64,000 bases of DNA, from assembly GCF_024330105.1 (NCBI RefSeq), contig NZ_JANDHW010000007.1:124001-188000 (forward strand). Reading direction: 5' to 3'. The notes under the pieces are model-generated. The model was not told where the DNA came from and made no database searches. It saw only the letters and a list, made by a program, of their open reading frames with translations. This document shows positions 46,560-55,746 of the stretch, in pieces; the first letter of the stretch is position 1, and each line of letters starts with the position of its first letter. The stretch is from Coprobacter tertius (GTDB lineage: Bacteria > Bacteroidota > Bacteroidia > Bacteroidales > Coprobacteraceae). The position numbers and the translations under genes were made by a program.

Positions 46560-48119
46560 ATGATAAAAGAAATACAGTTAAGGCTTCTGCCGCAACAGGC
46601 AGCTTCTGAACAGGTTATCGCACAATATATCAGTAAAAGTCGTGGCATCGATTTAAATTCTATAAAAGCAGTTCATACGTTGAAACGCTCGATTGATGCG
46701 CGCCAAAAGACTATATACGTAAACATTTCTGTAAGAGCCTATATAAACGAAATTCCCGATGACGATGAGTTTAAGCGCATAACTTACCCTAACGTAGAAG
46801 AAAAAGAAAGAGTTATCGTCGTAGGTGCAGGACCAGCCGGATTATTTGCAGCATTACGTCTGATAGAACTCGGGATATGTCCCATTATTATTGAACGGGG
46901 GAAAAATGTACATGATCGAAAAAAAGACATTGCCCTTATCAGTCGTAACCAAACAGTAAACAGCGAATCAAACTATTGTTTTGGTGAAGGTGGTGCAGGC
47001 GCATACTCAGACGGAAAACTTTATACCCGAAGTAAAAAAAGAGGATCGGTAAACCGCATCCTTCATATTCTTTGTCAACACGGAGCCAGCATTTCTATTC
47101 TATCAGATGCACATCCACATATAGGAACCGATAAATTACCGTCGATAATCGAAAACATACGTAACCAGATTATTTCTGCAGGTGGAGAAGTTCACTTCGA
47201 TACCCGCATGGATAAACTCATCATAAAAAACGGAGAAATAATAGGAATAGAAACTCACAAAGGAAAAATATATACTGGTAAAGTAATTCTGGCAACTGGA
47301 CATTCGGCCCGTGATGTATATTATCATCTATACAATTCGGGTATTCCCATAGAAGCTAAAGGTATAGCCGTAGGCGTACGCCTCGAACACCCTCAGGATC
47401 TTATCGACCAAATACAATATCATAACCCAAACGGACGAGGGAAATACCTTCCGGCGGCAGAATATAATTTTGTAACACAGATCGGAGGAAGAGGAGTATA
47501 TTCCTTCTGCATGTGTCCAGGAGGTTTTATCGTACCAGCGGCAAGTGGCCCCGAACAAATAGTCGTAAACGGAATGTCGCCTTCACACCGAGGATCGAAA
47601 TGGGCAAATTCGGGAATGGTGGTAGAGATAAAACCTGAAGATATTCCCGACTATTCAATACATGGAAATTTAGCCGTAATGAAATTCCAAGAAGAACTCG
47701 AGAGATTGTGTTATGTAAACGGGAATTGCAAACAAACCGCCCCGGCACAACGAATGACAGACTTCGTAACCCGTAAAGGATCATTCGATCTTCCGGAAAC
47801 TTCATATACTCCGGGAGTCATTGCCTCTCCCCTTCATTTTTGGATGCCGGAATTTATAACCACCCGTTTACAAGAAGGATTTAAATATTTCGGTAAAATA
47901 TCGAAAGGTTTTTTAACCAGGGAAGCATTAATGATAGGAGTAGAAAGTAGAACTTCTTCTCCGATACGCATTCCCCGAGACAAGGAAAAATTAGAACACA
48001 TCACGATAAAAGGCTTATACCCATGCGGAGAAGGTGCCGGATATGCAGGTGGTATCGTTTCTGCAGCAATCGATGGCGAACGATGTGCCGAAGCATTAGC
48101 CGCATCATTGTCAAAATAA
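46560..48119 (+). CDS. FAD-dependent dehydrogenase (COG2509 type)
   Basis: A 519-residue flavoprotein. It has an N-terminal RNA-binding-like segment (residues 1-75), then the dinucleotide-binding motif VVGAGPAGLFAALRLIELG, GEGGAGAYSDGKLYTRSK, and the FAD-binding end PCGEGAGYAGGIVSAAIDGERCAEA. The middle has MCPGGFIVPAASGPEQIVVNGMSPSHRGSKWANSG, typical of the uncharacterised dehydrogenase family often named NAD(P)/FAD-dependent oxidoreductase. The substrate is unknown. It sits between radA (16-base gap) and cstA (22-base gap), so it is likely co-transcribed. Confidence 0.88.
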   Translation: MIKEIQLRLLPQQAASEQVIAQYISKSRGIDLNSIKAVHTLKRSIDARQKTIYVNISVRAYINEIPDDDEFKRITYPNVEEKERVIVVGAGPAGLFAALRLIELGICPIIIERGKNVHDRKKDIALISRNQTVNSESNYCFGEGGAGAYSDGKLYTRSKKRGSVNRILHILCQHGASISILSDAHPHIGTDKLPSIIENIRNQIISAGGEVHFDTRMDKLIIKNGEIIGIETHKGKIYTGKVILATGHSARDVYYHLYNSGIPIEAKGIAVGVRLEHPQDLIDQIQYHNPNGRGKYLPAAEYNFVTQIGGRGVYSFCMCPGGFIVPAASGPEQIVVNGMSPSHRGSKWANSGMVVEIKPEDIPDYSIHGNLAVMKFQEELERLCYVNGNCKQTAPAQRMTDFVTRKGSFDLPETSYTPGVIASPLHFWMPEFITTRLQEGFKYFGKISKGFLTREALMIGVESRTSSPIRIPRDKEKLEHITIKGLYPCGEGAGYAGGIVSAAIDGERCAEALAASLSK

Positions 48120-48141
48120 TTTTTTAAACCCAAATCTTATT

Positions 48142-49611
48142 ATGATCTCTTTTTGCATCGCCCTGCTGATTCTTATCACAGGTTATTTTATTTACGGAGT
48201 TCTTATTGAACGCATTTTCGGAATCGAACCAAATAGAAAAACACCTGCTGTCGCCAATCCTGACGGTGTCGATTTCGTTCCTCTCCCTAAGTGGAAAATA
48301 TTCATGATACAATTTTTAAATATCGCGGGATTAGGTCCCATTTTCGGGGCCATTATGGGAGCCCGTTACGGAACCTCCGCTTTCCTATGGATCGTTTTCG
48401 GTACTATCTTTGCCGGAGCTGTGCACGATTATCTCGCAGGGATGATTTCATTACGTCATAATGGTGAAAGTTTACCCGAAACAATAGGTCGATACCTTGG
48501 TTTAACAACCAAACAAATCATGCGCGCATTTACCGTAATTCTCATGATTCTCGTCGGCGCAGTCTTCGTAGCCGGACCTGCTGAGTTGCTCGCCATGCTT
48601 ACTCCAGAACATTTAAACAGTACTTTTTGGATATATGTAATTTTTATTTATTTCATTATCGCGACCCTTTTCCCTATCGATAAAATCATTGGGCGAATTT
48701 ATCCCTTATTTGCAGTCGCACTTTTATTTATGGCTATAGGCATATTAGGTGTTTTACTCATAAAATTTCCGGATATTCCTGAAATCACCGACGGATTGAA
48801 AAATATGCATCCACAAGCAGCAGAATCTCCCATATTTCCAATGCTTTTTATAAGCATAGCCTGCGGAGCAATATCGGGTTTTCATGCGACACAATCACCT
48901 CTAATGGCACGTTGTATGACCAATGAAAAACAAGGACGCCCCATTTTCTACGGAGCTATGGTTACCGAAGGTATCGTAGCACTTATTTGGGCAGCGGCAG
49001 CCACTTATTTTTTTAGTCCCGAAGGCCAGCAAACTTTTGGTGTTACCGGGCATGAATCGGACATAAACGGAAAAGCAGCCGTTATAGTACAAAAAATATC
49101 GGAAGGATGGCTGGGTGTATTCGGAGGATTTCTTGCAATATTAGGTGTCATTGCTGCACCGATTACCTCAGGCGACACCGCCTTGAGATCGGCAAGACTC
49201 ATCGTTGCTGATTTTATACATTACGATCAGCGAAGTATTATAAAACGATTGATTATCTGTATTCCTATTTTCATAATTGCGATTGCAATTTTAATTTACA
49301 GTCTCGCCGATAAAGACGGATTCGAACTTATCTGGAGATATTTTGCCTGGAGTAACCAAACATTGGCTGTATTTACTCTTTGGGCAATTACGGTATATCT
49401 TACGAAAAAAAATAAATTTTATTGGGTTACCCTTATCCCCGCACTATTTATGATGACCGTAGTACTCGCCTATATTCTCTTCGACCCGATCGGTATAGGG
49501 TTACCTTATGCAACTTCTGTAACAATAAGTATAGCAATTACAGGTATTTCGGCCATATGGTTTTTCTATAAATTAAGAATTTTAAAAAAGGCCGATAATA
49601 AAAATACTTGA
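48142..49611 (+). CDS. cstA: Carbon starvation protein CstA, peptide/pyruvate-type transporter
   Basis: A 489-residue membrane protein with about 12-13 hydrophobic helices and the CstA signature near the start (GIEPNRKTPAVANPDGVDFVPLPKWKIFMIQFLNIAGLGPIFGAIMGARYG). Also typical are VHDYLAGMISLRHNGESLPE and ATQSPLMARCMTNEKQGRPIFYGAMVTEGIVALIW. Family members transport peptides or pyruvate. This is the shorter CstA version, without the long C-terminal extension. A long palindrome follows the stop. Confidence 0.93.
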   Translation: MISFCIALLILITGYFIYGVLIERIFGIEPNRKTPAVANPDGVDFVPLPKWKIFMIQFLNIAGLGPIFGAIMGARYGTSAFLWIVFGTIFAGAVHDYLAGMISLRHNGESLPETIGRYLGLTTKQIMRAFTVILMILVGAVFVAGPAELLAMLTPEHLNSTFWIYVIFIYFIIATLFPIDKIIGRIYPLFAVALLFMAIGILGVLLIKFPDIPEITDGLKNMHPQAAESPIFPMLFISIACGAISGFHATQSPLMARCMTNEKQGRPIFYGAMVTEGIVALIWAAAATYFFSPEGQQTFGVTGHESDINGKAAVIVQKISEGWLGVFGGFLAILGVIAAPITSGDTALRSARLIVADFIHYDQRSIIKRLIICIPIFIIAIAILIYSLADKDGFELIWRYFAWSNQTLAVFTLWAITVYLTKKNKFYWVTLIPALFMMTVVLAYILFDPIGIGLPYATSVTISIAITGISAIWFFYKLRILKKADNKNT

Positions 49612-49622
49612 ATTTTACTTAC

Positions 49623-49674
49623 ATAGGTATTACGAAATGCCGCAGCTAAAGCTGCGGCATTTCGTAATACCTAT
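49623..49674 (+). terminator. 25-bp perfect palindrome, probable cstA terminator
   Basis: Bases 49623-49647 are perfectly complementary to 49650-49674 around a two-base loop. The core is GCCGCAGCT and the flank ATAGGTATTACG. T-rich sequence (TTTGTTTGG) follows. The stem is much longer than usual terminators. Confidence 0.7.
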
Positions 49675-49757
49675 TTGTTTGGATTTTAAGACCATGCTAC
49701 CGAATAATCTTCGGTAATTATTTATTATACGCATTTCCGTTTTTCACCTATTTTTCG

Positions 49758-49765
49758 TACCTTCG
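49758..49765 (+). promoter_or_regulatory. ileS promoter, -7 box TACCTTCG
   Basis: TACCTTCG, a one-base variant of TAnnTTTG, 38 bases before ATG 49803. TTTC lies 20 bases upstream. A TACCGAA/TTCGGTA hairpin (49698-49716) precedes it. Confidence 0.45.
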
Positions 49766-49802
49766 TCGCAATTTTTGAAAGAAGATATATTAGGATCAAA
49801 AT

Positions 49803-52800
49803 ATGAATAAGAAATTTGCCGAATATTCACACTTCGATTTGTCAGAGATTAACAAAGAAGTGCTAAAGACATGGGATGAAAATGATGTATTCCATAAAAG
49901 TTTGGAAACGCGTGAAGGTTGTCCGTCATTTGTTTTTTACGAGGGTCCTCCCTCAGCAAACGGAATGCCGGGAATCCACCATGTAATGGCACGATCTATA
50001 AAAGATATTTTTTGCCGTTATAAAACCATGAAAGGCTTTCATGTAAAACGTAAAGCCGGATGGGATACGCACGGATTACCAGTAGAACTCGGCGTAGAAA
50101 AAGCTTTAGGAATTACGAAAGAAGATATCGGCAAAACGATTTCGGTTGCAGATTATAATGCTGCCTGTCGTAAAGATGTCATGAAATATACACATGAATG
50201 GGAAGACCTTACCCATAAAATGGGTTATTGGGTAGATATGCACAACCCGTATATTACATACGATAACCGCTATATCGAAACATTGTGGTGGTTATTAAAG
50301 CAACTTTACAAAAAAAATCTTTTGTACAAAGGATATACTATACAACCATATTCACCCGCCGCAGGAACAGGTTTAAGTACACATGAACTGAACCAACCAG
50401 GTTGTTACCGCGATGTAAAAGATACGACTTGTATCGGTCAGTTTAAAATGAAAAACCCGAAACCGGAAATGAAAAATTTCGGGGAACCTTATTTTCTTGC
50501 TTGGACCACTACCCCCTGGACCTTTCCTTCGAATACAGCCCTTTGTGTTGGGCCGAACATAAGTTACGTAGTTGTACAAAGTTATAACCCTTACACCGGA
50601 GCACCTATCAGTGTAGTTGTCGCCAAAGATCTATTACATACGCTTTTCAATACTAAAGCTGAAGATCTCGAACTCGAAAATTATAAACCGGGAAATAAAC
50701 TCATACCCTATAAAGTCGTAGCCGAATATACCGGTAACGATCTGGTAGGAATGGAATATGAGCCGTTAATACCATGGGTAAACCCTGGAGAAGGCGCTTT
50801 TAGAGTAATACCAGGTGATTTTGTTACTACAGAAGAAGGCACCGGCATCGTACACATTGCTCCTACTTTTGGTGCAGATGATAATCGAGTAGCTAAAATT
50901 AACGGCATTCCTCCGATGATGATGATCGATAAAGACGGAAACCAGCGTCCGATGGTAGATATGAGCGGTAAATTTTACGCAATTGAAGATCTTGATCCCG
51001 AGTTCGTTAAAAATTGTGTGAATGTCGATCTTTATAAAGAATTTGCAGGACGTTATGTAAAAAATGCCTATGACAGTTCATTAAAAGAAGACGATACCAC
51101 TCTCGATATCGACATTTCGGTAATGTTGAAACAGTCGAATAAAGCCTTTAAAATAGAAAAACACGTACATAGTTATCCTCATTGCTGGCGCACAGACAAA
51201 CCCGTATTATATTATCCTCTCGACAGTTGGTTTATACGTACTACCGCTTGTCGTGAACGCATGATAGAACTGAATAATACTATAAACTGGAAACCTCAAT
51301 CTACCGGAAGCGGACGTTTTGGGAAATGGCTCGAGAACTTGCAAGATTGGAATCTCTCACGTAGCCGGTATTGGGGTACTCCTTTACCGATTTGGCGAAC
51401 AGAAGATGGAACAGAAGAAATATGTATCGGTTCGGTAGAAGAGCTATACAACGAAATAGAAAAAGCAATCACTGCGGGTGTGATGAAAGAAAACCCATAC
51501 CCCCAATTTACCCCGGGAGATTATAGTACAGAAAATTATGATAAAATAGACCTGCACCGGCCTTATGTAGATGATATTATACTTATCTCTCCCTCGGGGA
51601 AACCGATGAAAAGGGAAAGCGATCTGATAGACGTTTGGTTCGATTCGGGTGCTATGCCCTATGCTCAAATACATTATCCTTTCGAAAACAAAGAAATTTT
51701 TGATAACCGGGAAGTTTATCCAGCCGATTTTATCGCAGAAGGCGTAGATCAAACTCGCGGTTGGTTCTTTACATTACATGCTTTGGCAACCATGATATTC
51801 GATAGCGTAGCTTATAAAGCAGTTGTTTCGAACGGTCTTGTTTTAGATAAAAACGGAAATAAAATGTCGAAACGCCTGGGCAATGCCGTAGATCCTTTTT
51901 CTACGATCGAAAAATACGGTTCAGATCCATTGCGCTGGTATATGATTACCAATTCATCACCTTGGGATAATCTTAAATTCGATTTGGAAGGAATAGAGGA
52001 AGTACGTCGTAAATTTTTCGGAACCTTATATAATACATATTCATTTTTTGCATTGTACGCAAACGTAGATGGATTTAGTTATAGCGAACCGGACATACCC
52101 GTAAATGAACGCCCTGAAATCGACCGGTGGATACTCTCTTTATTAAATTCCTTAGTTAAAGAAGTAGACGAACATTACGCAAATTACGAACCGACCCGCG
52201 CCGGCCGTGCAATCTCGGATTTTGTGAACGATAACTTGAGTAACTGGTATGTTCGACTCAACCGTAAACGATTTTGGGGTGGTGTAATGGATAAAGATAA
52301 ACTGTCGGCATATCAGACATTGTACACTTGTCTCGAGACCGTATCGATGTTAATGGCTCCCATTGCTCCTTTCTTTGCAGATCGATTATTTACCGATTTG
52401 ACAACATCGACGGGTAGAGCTTCAGATTCGGTCCACCTCGCACACTTCCCTGAGTCCCATACAGAATACATAGACAAAGAACTCGAGGAACAAATGAAAA
52501 TCGCACAGGATATAACTTCTATGGTACTTGCTTTACGCCGAAAGGTCAATATCAAAGTGCGTCAACCGCTAACCACACTTATGATTCCGGTTCTCGACGA
52601 AGGTCAGAAAAAACATATCGAAGCCGTAAAACCGCTTATATTAAGCGAAGTAAACGTAAAAGAAATGAAGTTTGTGGACAATGCCGCCGGAATATTGGTA
52701 AAACGTATTAAACCTGATTTCAAAAAATTAGGTCCGAGATACGGTAAAATTATGAAACAATTGGCTACCGCCATTTCTTCAATGTCTCAGGAAGATATTT

Positions 52801-53222
52801 TAATGTTTGAAAATGCCGGTACTTTTACGTTTGAAATTGAAAATCAACAAGCAACAATTGAATTATCAGATGTAGAAATAATTTCGGAAGACATCCCCGG
52901 ATGGCTCGTTGCAAACGAAGGCAGAATCACCGTCGCTCTCGATATTACAGTAACCGAAGAATTGAAACGTGAAGGTATCGCCCGTGAACTGGTTAACCGG
53001 ATACAAAATATCAGGAAATCGAGCGGTTTGGATATTACTGATAAAATAAAAGTATATGTATCATCCAACCCAGAAACAAATTCTGCAGTAGAAGACTATA
53101 AAGATTATATTGCCAAACAAGTGTTGGCCAATACAATAGAGATAACCATGGAACTACCTGGCGAAATTACAGACCTCGATTTCGACGGTCTGAAACTACC
53201 AGTATCGATTATCAAAGTATGA
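49803..53222 (+). CDS. ileS: Isoleucyl-tRNA synthetase
   Basis: Charges tRNA-Ile. 1,139 residues, the long form common in Bacteroidetes and related to the eukaryotic-like (mupirocin-insensitive) type. The class I signature is GPPSANGMPGIHH (HIGH equivalent at 57-60) and the KMSKR loop is at 687-691 (KMSKRLGNAVDP). The editing domain lies around 200-400 (AWTTTPWTFPSNTALC) and the anticodon-binding region is C-terminal. There is no obvious zinc cluster at the C-terminus. The dksA-like and lspA genes follow in the same direction. Confidence 0.98.
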   Translation: MNKKFAEYSHFDLSEINKEVLKTWDENDVFHKSLETREGCPSFVFYEGPPSANGMPGIHHVMARSIKDIFCRYKTMKGFHVKRKAGWDTHGLPVELGVEKALGITKEDIGKTISVADYNAACRKDVMKYTHEWEDLTHKMGYWVDMHNPYITYDNRYIETLWWLLKQLYKKNLLYKGYTIQPYSPAAGTGLSTHELNQPGCYRDVKDTTCIGQFKMKNPKPEMKNFGEPYFLAWTTTPWTFPSNTALCVGPNISYVVVQSYNPYTGAPISVVVAKDLLHTLFNTKAEDLELENYKPGNKLIPYKVVAEYTGNDLVGMEYEPLIPWVNPGEGAFRVIPGDFVTTEEGTGIVHIAPTFGADDNRVAKINGIPPMMMIDKDGNQRPMVDMSGKFYAIEDLDPEFVKNCVNVDLYKEFAGRYVKNAYDSSLKEDDTTLDIDISVMLKQSNKAFKIEKHVHSYPHCWRTDKPVLYYPLDSWFIRTTACRERMIELNNTINWKPQSTGSGRFGKWLENLQDWNLSRSRYWGTPLPIWRTEDGTEEICIGSVEELYNEIEKAITAGVMKENPYPQFTPGDYSTENYDKIDLHRPYVDDIILISPSGKPMKRESDLIDVWFDSGAMPYAQIHYPFENKEIFDNREVYPADFIAEGVDQTRGWFFTLHALATMIFDSVAYKAVVSNGLVLDKNGNKMSKRLGNAVDPFSTIEKYGSDPLRWYMITNSSPWDNLKFDLEGIEEVRRKFFGTLYNTYSFFALYANVDGFSYSEPDIPVNERPEIDRWILSLLNSLVKEVDEHYANYEPTRAGRAISDFVNDNLSNWYVRLNRKRFWGGVMDKDKLSAYQTLYTCLETVSMLMAPIAPFFADRLFTDLTTSTGRASDSVHLAHFPESHTEYIDKELEEQMKIAQDITSMVLALRRKVNIKVRQPLTTLMIPVLDEGQKKHIEAVKPLILSEVNVKEMKFVDNAAGILVKRIKPDFKKLGPRYGKIMKQLATAISSMSQEDILMFENAGTFTFEIENQQATIELSDVEIISEDIPGWLVANEGRITVALDITVTEELKREGIARELVNRIQNIRKSSGLDITDKIKVYVSSNPETNSAVEDYKDYIAKQVLANTIEITMELPGEITDLDFDGLKLPVSIIKV

Positions 53223-53360
53223 ATTAGATGAAATATACCACGCTACGTTTTGTATATTAAGGTAATTTCTTTACATTCGTACAGCGAACAACCTATTGGT
53301 TTCTATGTTATAGATTAAAATAACAGACTTGAATATTGCTTAACCAAAAACTGTAAAATT

Positions 53361-53738
53361 ATGAGTACGAAAACACGATATTCAGATGCAGAATTAGACG
53401 AGTTTCGGGAAATAATCCGCGAAAAACTCGAAAAAGCGTATAGAGATTATGACTTGCTGAAAGCGGCCATCATGAATACCGATGGAAACGATACCTCAGA
53501 CACATCTCCTACGTTTAAAGTATTGGAAGAAGGAGCCGCGACTCTTTCAAAAGAAGAGGCCGGACAGTTGGCTCAACGCCAAATGAAGTTTATACAACAT
53601 TTGCAAGCGGCAATGGTCAGAATCGAAAATAAAACATACGGTATCTGTCGGGAAACCGGAGAACTGATACCCAAAGAACGACTAAGAGCAGTTCCGCATG
53701 CAACACTAAGTATCGATGCTAAAAAAGGACATAAATAA
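53361..53738 (+). CDS. DksA/TraR-family protein lacking the zinc finger
   Basis: A 125-residue protein with the DksA/TraR layout: an N-terminal helical coiled-coil (about residues 8-90) and a C-terminal region GICRETGELIPKERLRAVPHAT. The usual four-cysteine zinc finger is reduced to Cys96; the other three positions are replaced. This is common for Bacteroidetes members. DksA-type proteins enter the RNA polymerase secondary channel to tune transcription in the stringent response; whether this form does so is unproven. It precedes lspA. Confidence 0.85.
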   Translation: MSTKTRYSDAELDEFREIIREKLEKAYRDYDLLKAAIMNTDGNDTSDTSPTFKVLEEGAATLSKEEAGQLAQRQMKFIQHLQAAMVRIENKTYGICRETGELIPKERLRAVPHATLSIDAKKGHK

Positions 53739-53765
53739 ATTTCGTATCAAAACAAAAATATTTAT

Positions 53766-53836
53766 ATGAAAAAAGACAATCCGATGTTTTAATCAGGGGC
53801 TTTTGTGTACCTGGAGATATCGGATTGTTTTTTCAT
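53766..53836 (+). terminator. Long bulged hairpin between dksA-like gene and lspA
   Basis: CAATCCGAT (53777-53785) pairs with ATCGGATTG (53819-53827), extended by A/T pairs (TATGAAAAAA with TTTTTTCATA) across a two-base bulge. TTTTTT follows the stem, so it looks like an intrinsic terminator. The 33-base loop contains CAGG/CCTG and could hold further structure. Confidence 0.6.
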
Positions 53837-53885
53837 AGGTAATTAATTGACAGGTCATATACCCGATCATTTCGATAATAAAACA

Positions 53886-54515
53886 ATGAAACTTACAAAA
53901 GGACAAATCTCGGTAATAGTGATATTATTGGTATTGCTTATAGATCAAATTACCAAATTTTGGGTAAAAACCCACATGTATTTAGGACAAGATATACGCG
54001 TTACCGACTGGTTTTACATATTATTCGTAGAAAACAACGGAATGGCTTTCGGAATAGAGATTATCAGTAAGCTTTTTTTAAGTGTATTCCGTATTCTGGC
54101 TGTAGGCTTCATTAGCTATTATTTATTTAAACTGGTAAAAAAAGAAGTCAAAACCGGATATGTAATCTGTGTAGCGCTTATTTTAGCAGGAGCCGCAGGT
54201 AATATTATCGATAGTATCTTTTACGGTGTAATTTTCGATAACCCTCCTGCCCCGTTTATAGCAACTTTTCTTCCCGAAGGAGGCGGCTACGGAACTTTAT
54301 TCCACGGTAAAGTGGTTGATATGTTATATTTCCCCTTATTTCGTTTTTATTGGCCCGATTGGATCCCATTTGTGGGTGGAGACTCATTTGAATTTTTCCG
54401 TCCGGTATTCAATATCGCCGATTCGGCAATCTCGATAGGTGTTATCCTGGTTTTATTATTTTACAGAAAATACTTGTCGAGTGAAGACCATAATAAAAAA
54501 CACATAACTGAATAA
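53886..54515 (+). CDS. lspA: Lipoprotein signal peptidase
   Basis: LspA removes the signal peptide from prolipoproteins, which are abundant in this window. 209 residues from ATG 53886; the in-frame ATG at 53847 lies within the preceding hairpin and adds a soluble extension. Four membrane segments are visible. The catalytic aspartates are Asp109 (GNIIDS) and Asp179 (FNIADSAIS); the residue after Asp109 is Ser instead of the usual Arg. It is 12 bases before the DUF4296 lipoprotein gene, whose product it would process. Confidence 0.96.
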   Translation: MKLTKGQISVIVILLVLLIDQITKFWVKTHMYLGQDIRVTDWFYILFVENNGMAFGIEIISKLFLSVFRILAVGFISYYLFKLVKKEVKTGYVICVALILAGAAGNIIDSIFYGVIFDNPPAPFIATFLPEGGGYGTLFHGKVVDMLYFPLFRFYWPDWIPFVGGDSFEFFRPVFNIADSAISIGVILVLLFYRKYLSSEDHNKKHITE

Positions 54516-54527
54516 ATAAATTTCGTG

Positions 54528-55352
54528 ATGAAAACGTCTTTCCATATAATGTTTTTTTCATTGTTTATCCTGATTGCATTTTCAGCTTGTGACAGAACCC
54601 CTGATGGAGTTCTCTCTCCTAAAAAAATGGAAGATCTATTGGTAGACGTACATAAATCAGAAGGACTTATAGATATAAATTATTCACAATATAATACCGA
54701 GGAACAGAAAAAAGCATTACGAGAATCTATATTACAAAAGCATAATACGACACAAGCGCAATTCGACACTTCTCTTATGTGGTATGGTCATCATCTGGAT
54801 GCATATATAAAAGTATATGAGAATGTAATACAACGATTAAAAAAACAAGAAGAACAAGTAAATACTCTTTTGGCCAACGAGAATACCCAGCCCATGTCAC
54901 GTCCGGGTGACAGCGTAAATATATGGAAAAGACCATCTAAATTTATATTCGAACCTCAGTATGCAAAGCAAGTATTTGCATTTGACATCAAATCTGATGA
55001 AAATTTTCGGGAAAGAGATATATTTACTTTTAAATTCAACTTCGGAATGCTTCCTATTAACACAACCGATTTACCGAAAGCGATACTGGCATTAAAATAC
55101 AAAGATCAGTCTGTTAAATATACTTCAGCCAATATTAGTTTCGATGGGAATTATTCTTTAAGTATTTCAGGAGATTCGGCTCGCAAAATAGATAAAATAT
55201 TCGGAAGTATTATGGTCCCATCACAACCGGAAAATACACGCATGTACATAAATAATTTATCTCTTTTACGCAGTAGATATAAAAAACCGAAAATACAGAA
55301 ACCTGTCGATACCCACAATGATTCTATCGCAACTTCTACCGGAAATAAATAA
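54528..55352 (+). CDS. DUF4296 lipoprotein
   Basis: A 274-residue lipoprotein: signal peptide ending FSAC, then CDRTPDGVLSPKKMEDLLVDVHKSEGLID, the DUF4296 opening. The motif FDTSLMWYGHHLDAYIKVYENVIQRLKKQ forms a helical middle, and a beta-rich half follows (FEPQYAKQVFAFDIKSDENF). The C-terminal tail is charged (KKPKIQKPVDTHNDS). DUF4296 proteins are small Bacteroidetes envelope proteins of unknown function. It is directly downstream of lspA, as in many Bacteroidales. Confidence 0.82.
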   Translation: MKTSFHIMFFSLFILIAFSACDRTPDGVLSPKKMEDLLVDVHKSEGLIDINYSQYNTEEQKKALRESILQKHNTTQAQFDTSLMWYGHHLDAYIKVYENVIQRLKKQEEQVNTLLANENTQPMSRPGDSVNIWKRPSKFIFEPQYAKQVFAFDIKSDENFRERDIFTFKFNFGMLPINTTDLPKAILALKYKDQSVKYTSANISFDGNYSLSISGDSARKIDKIFGSIMVPSQPENTRMYINNLSLLRSRYKKPKIQKPVDTHNDSIATSTGNK

Positions 55353-55364
55353 CTACCGATAAAA

Positions 55365-55745
55365 ATGAAAAAAGGCTATTTTTCTCACCAACTATGTTAT
55401 AACGGAATATTATTGAACAAACATATTCTTTATATAGAGAATCGAAAAATAGTTTCTGCACTCCCATTTCAACGGGAAATTTCATTAACTACTTTTTGTG
55501 AAGGAATACTAATCGCTACAAAAGAAGGATTTTGCGAAAAATTGAAAGCATTCGAAAAAACATTGGAAATACAATTACAGGAAAATAAATTATTATCTGC
55601 TGGGAATGCAATAGTTTTCAACCCTCTATACAATGATTATATTGCCAGAGAAGGAGATAATTGCGAACTATACTCTCTTATTTCGATAAATTGGATGACT
55701 TACCGGTTATCCCAGGACAAACTCGATATTATACGTATCTTATAA
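55365..55745 (+). CDS. Small unrecognised cytoplasmic protein
   Basis: A 126-residue protein without signal or membrane segment, 12 bases after the DUF4296 gene. The N-terminal half reads like a small beta-sandwich (GILLNKHILYIENRKIVSALPFQREISLT, reminiscent of the flanking domain of amidohydrolases). The rest is helical with three or four scattered cysteines. I do not recognise a named family. Its close spacing suggests co-expression with lspA and the DUF4296 lipoprotein. It ends 1 base before the convergent TrmH gene's stop. Confidence 0.75.
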   Translation: MKKGYFSHQLCYNGILLNKHILYIENRKIVSALPFQREISLTTFCEGILIATKEGFCEKLKAFEKTLEIQLQENKLLSAGNAIVFNPLYNDYIAREGDNCELYSLISINWMTYRLSQDKLDIIRIL

Positions 55746-55746
55746 T

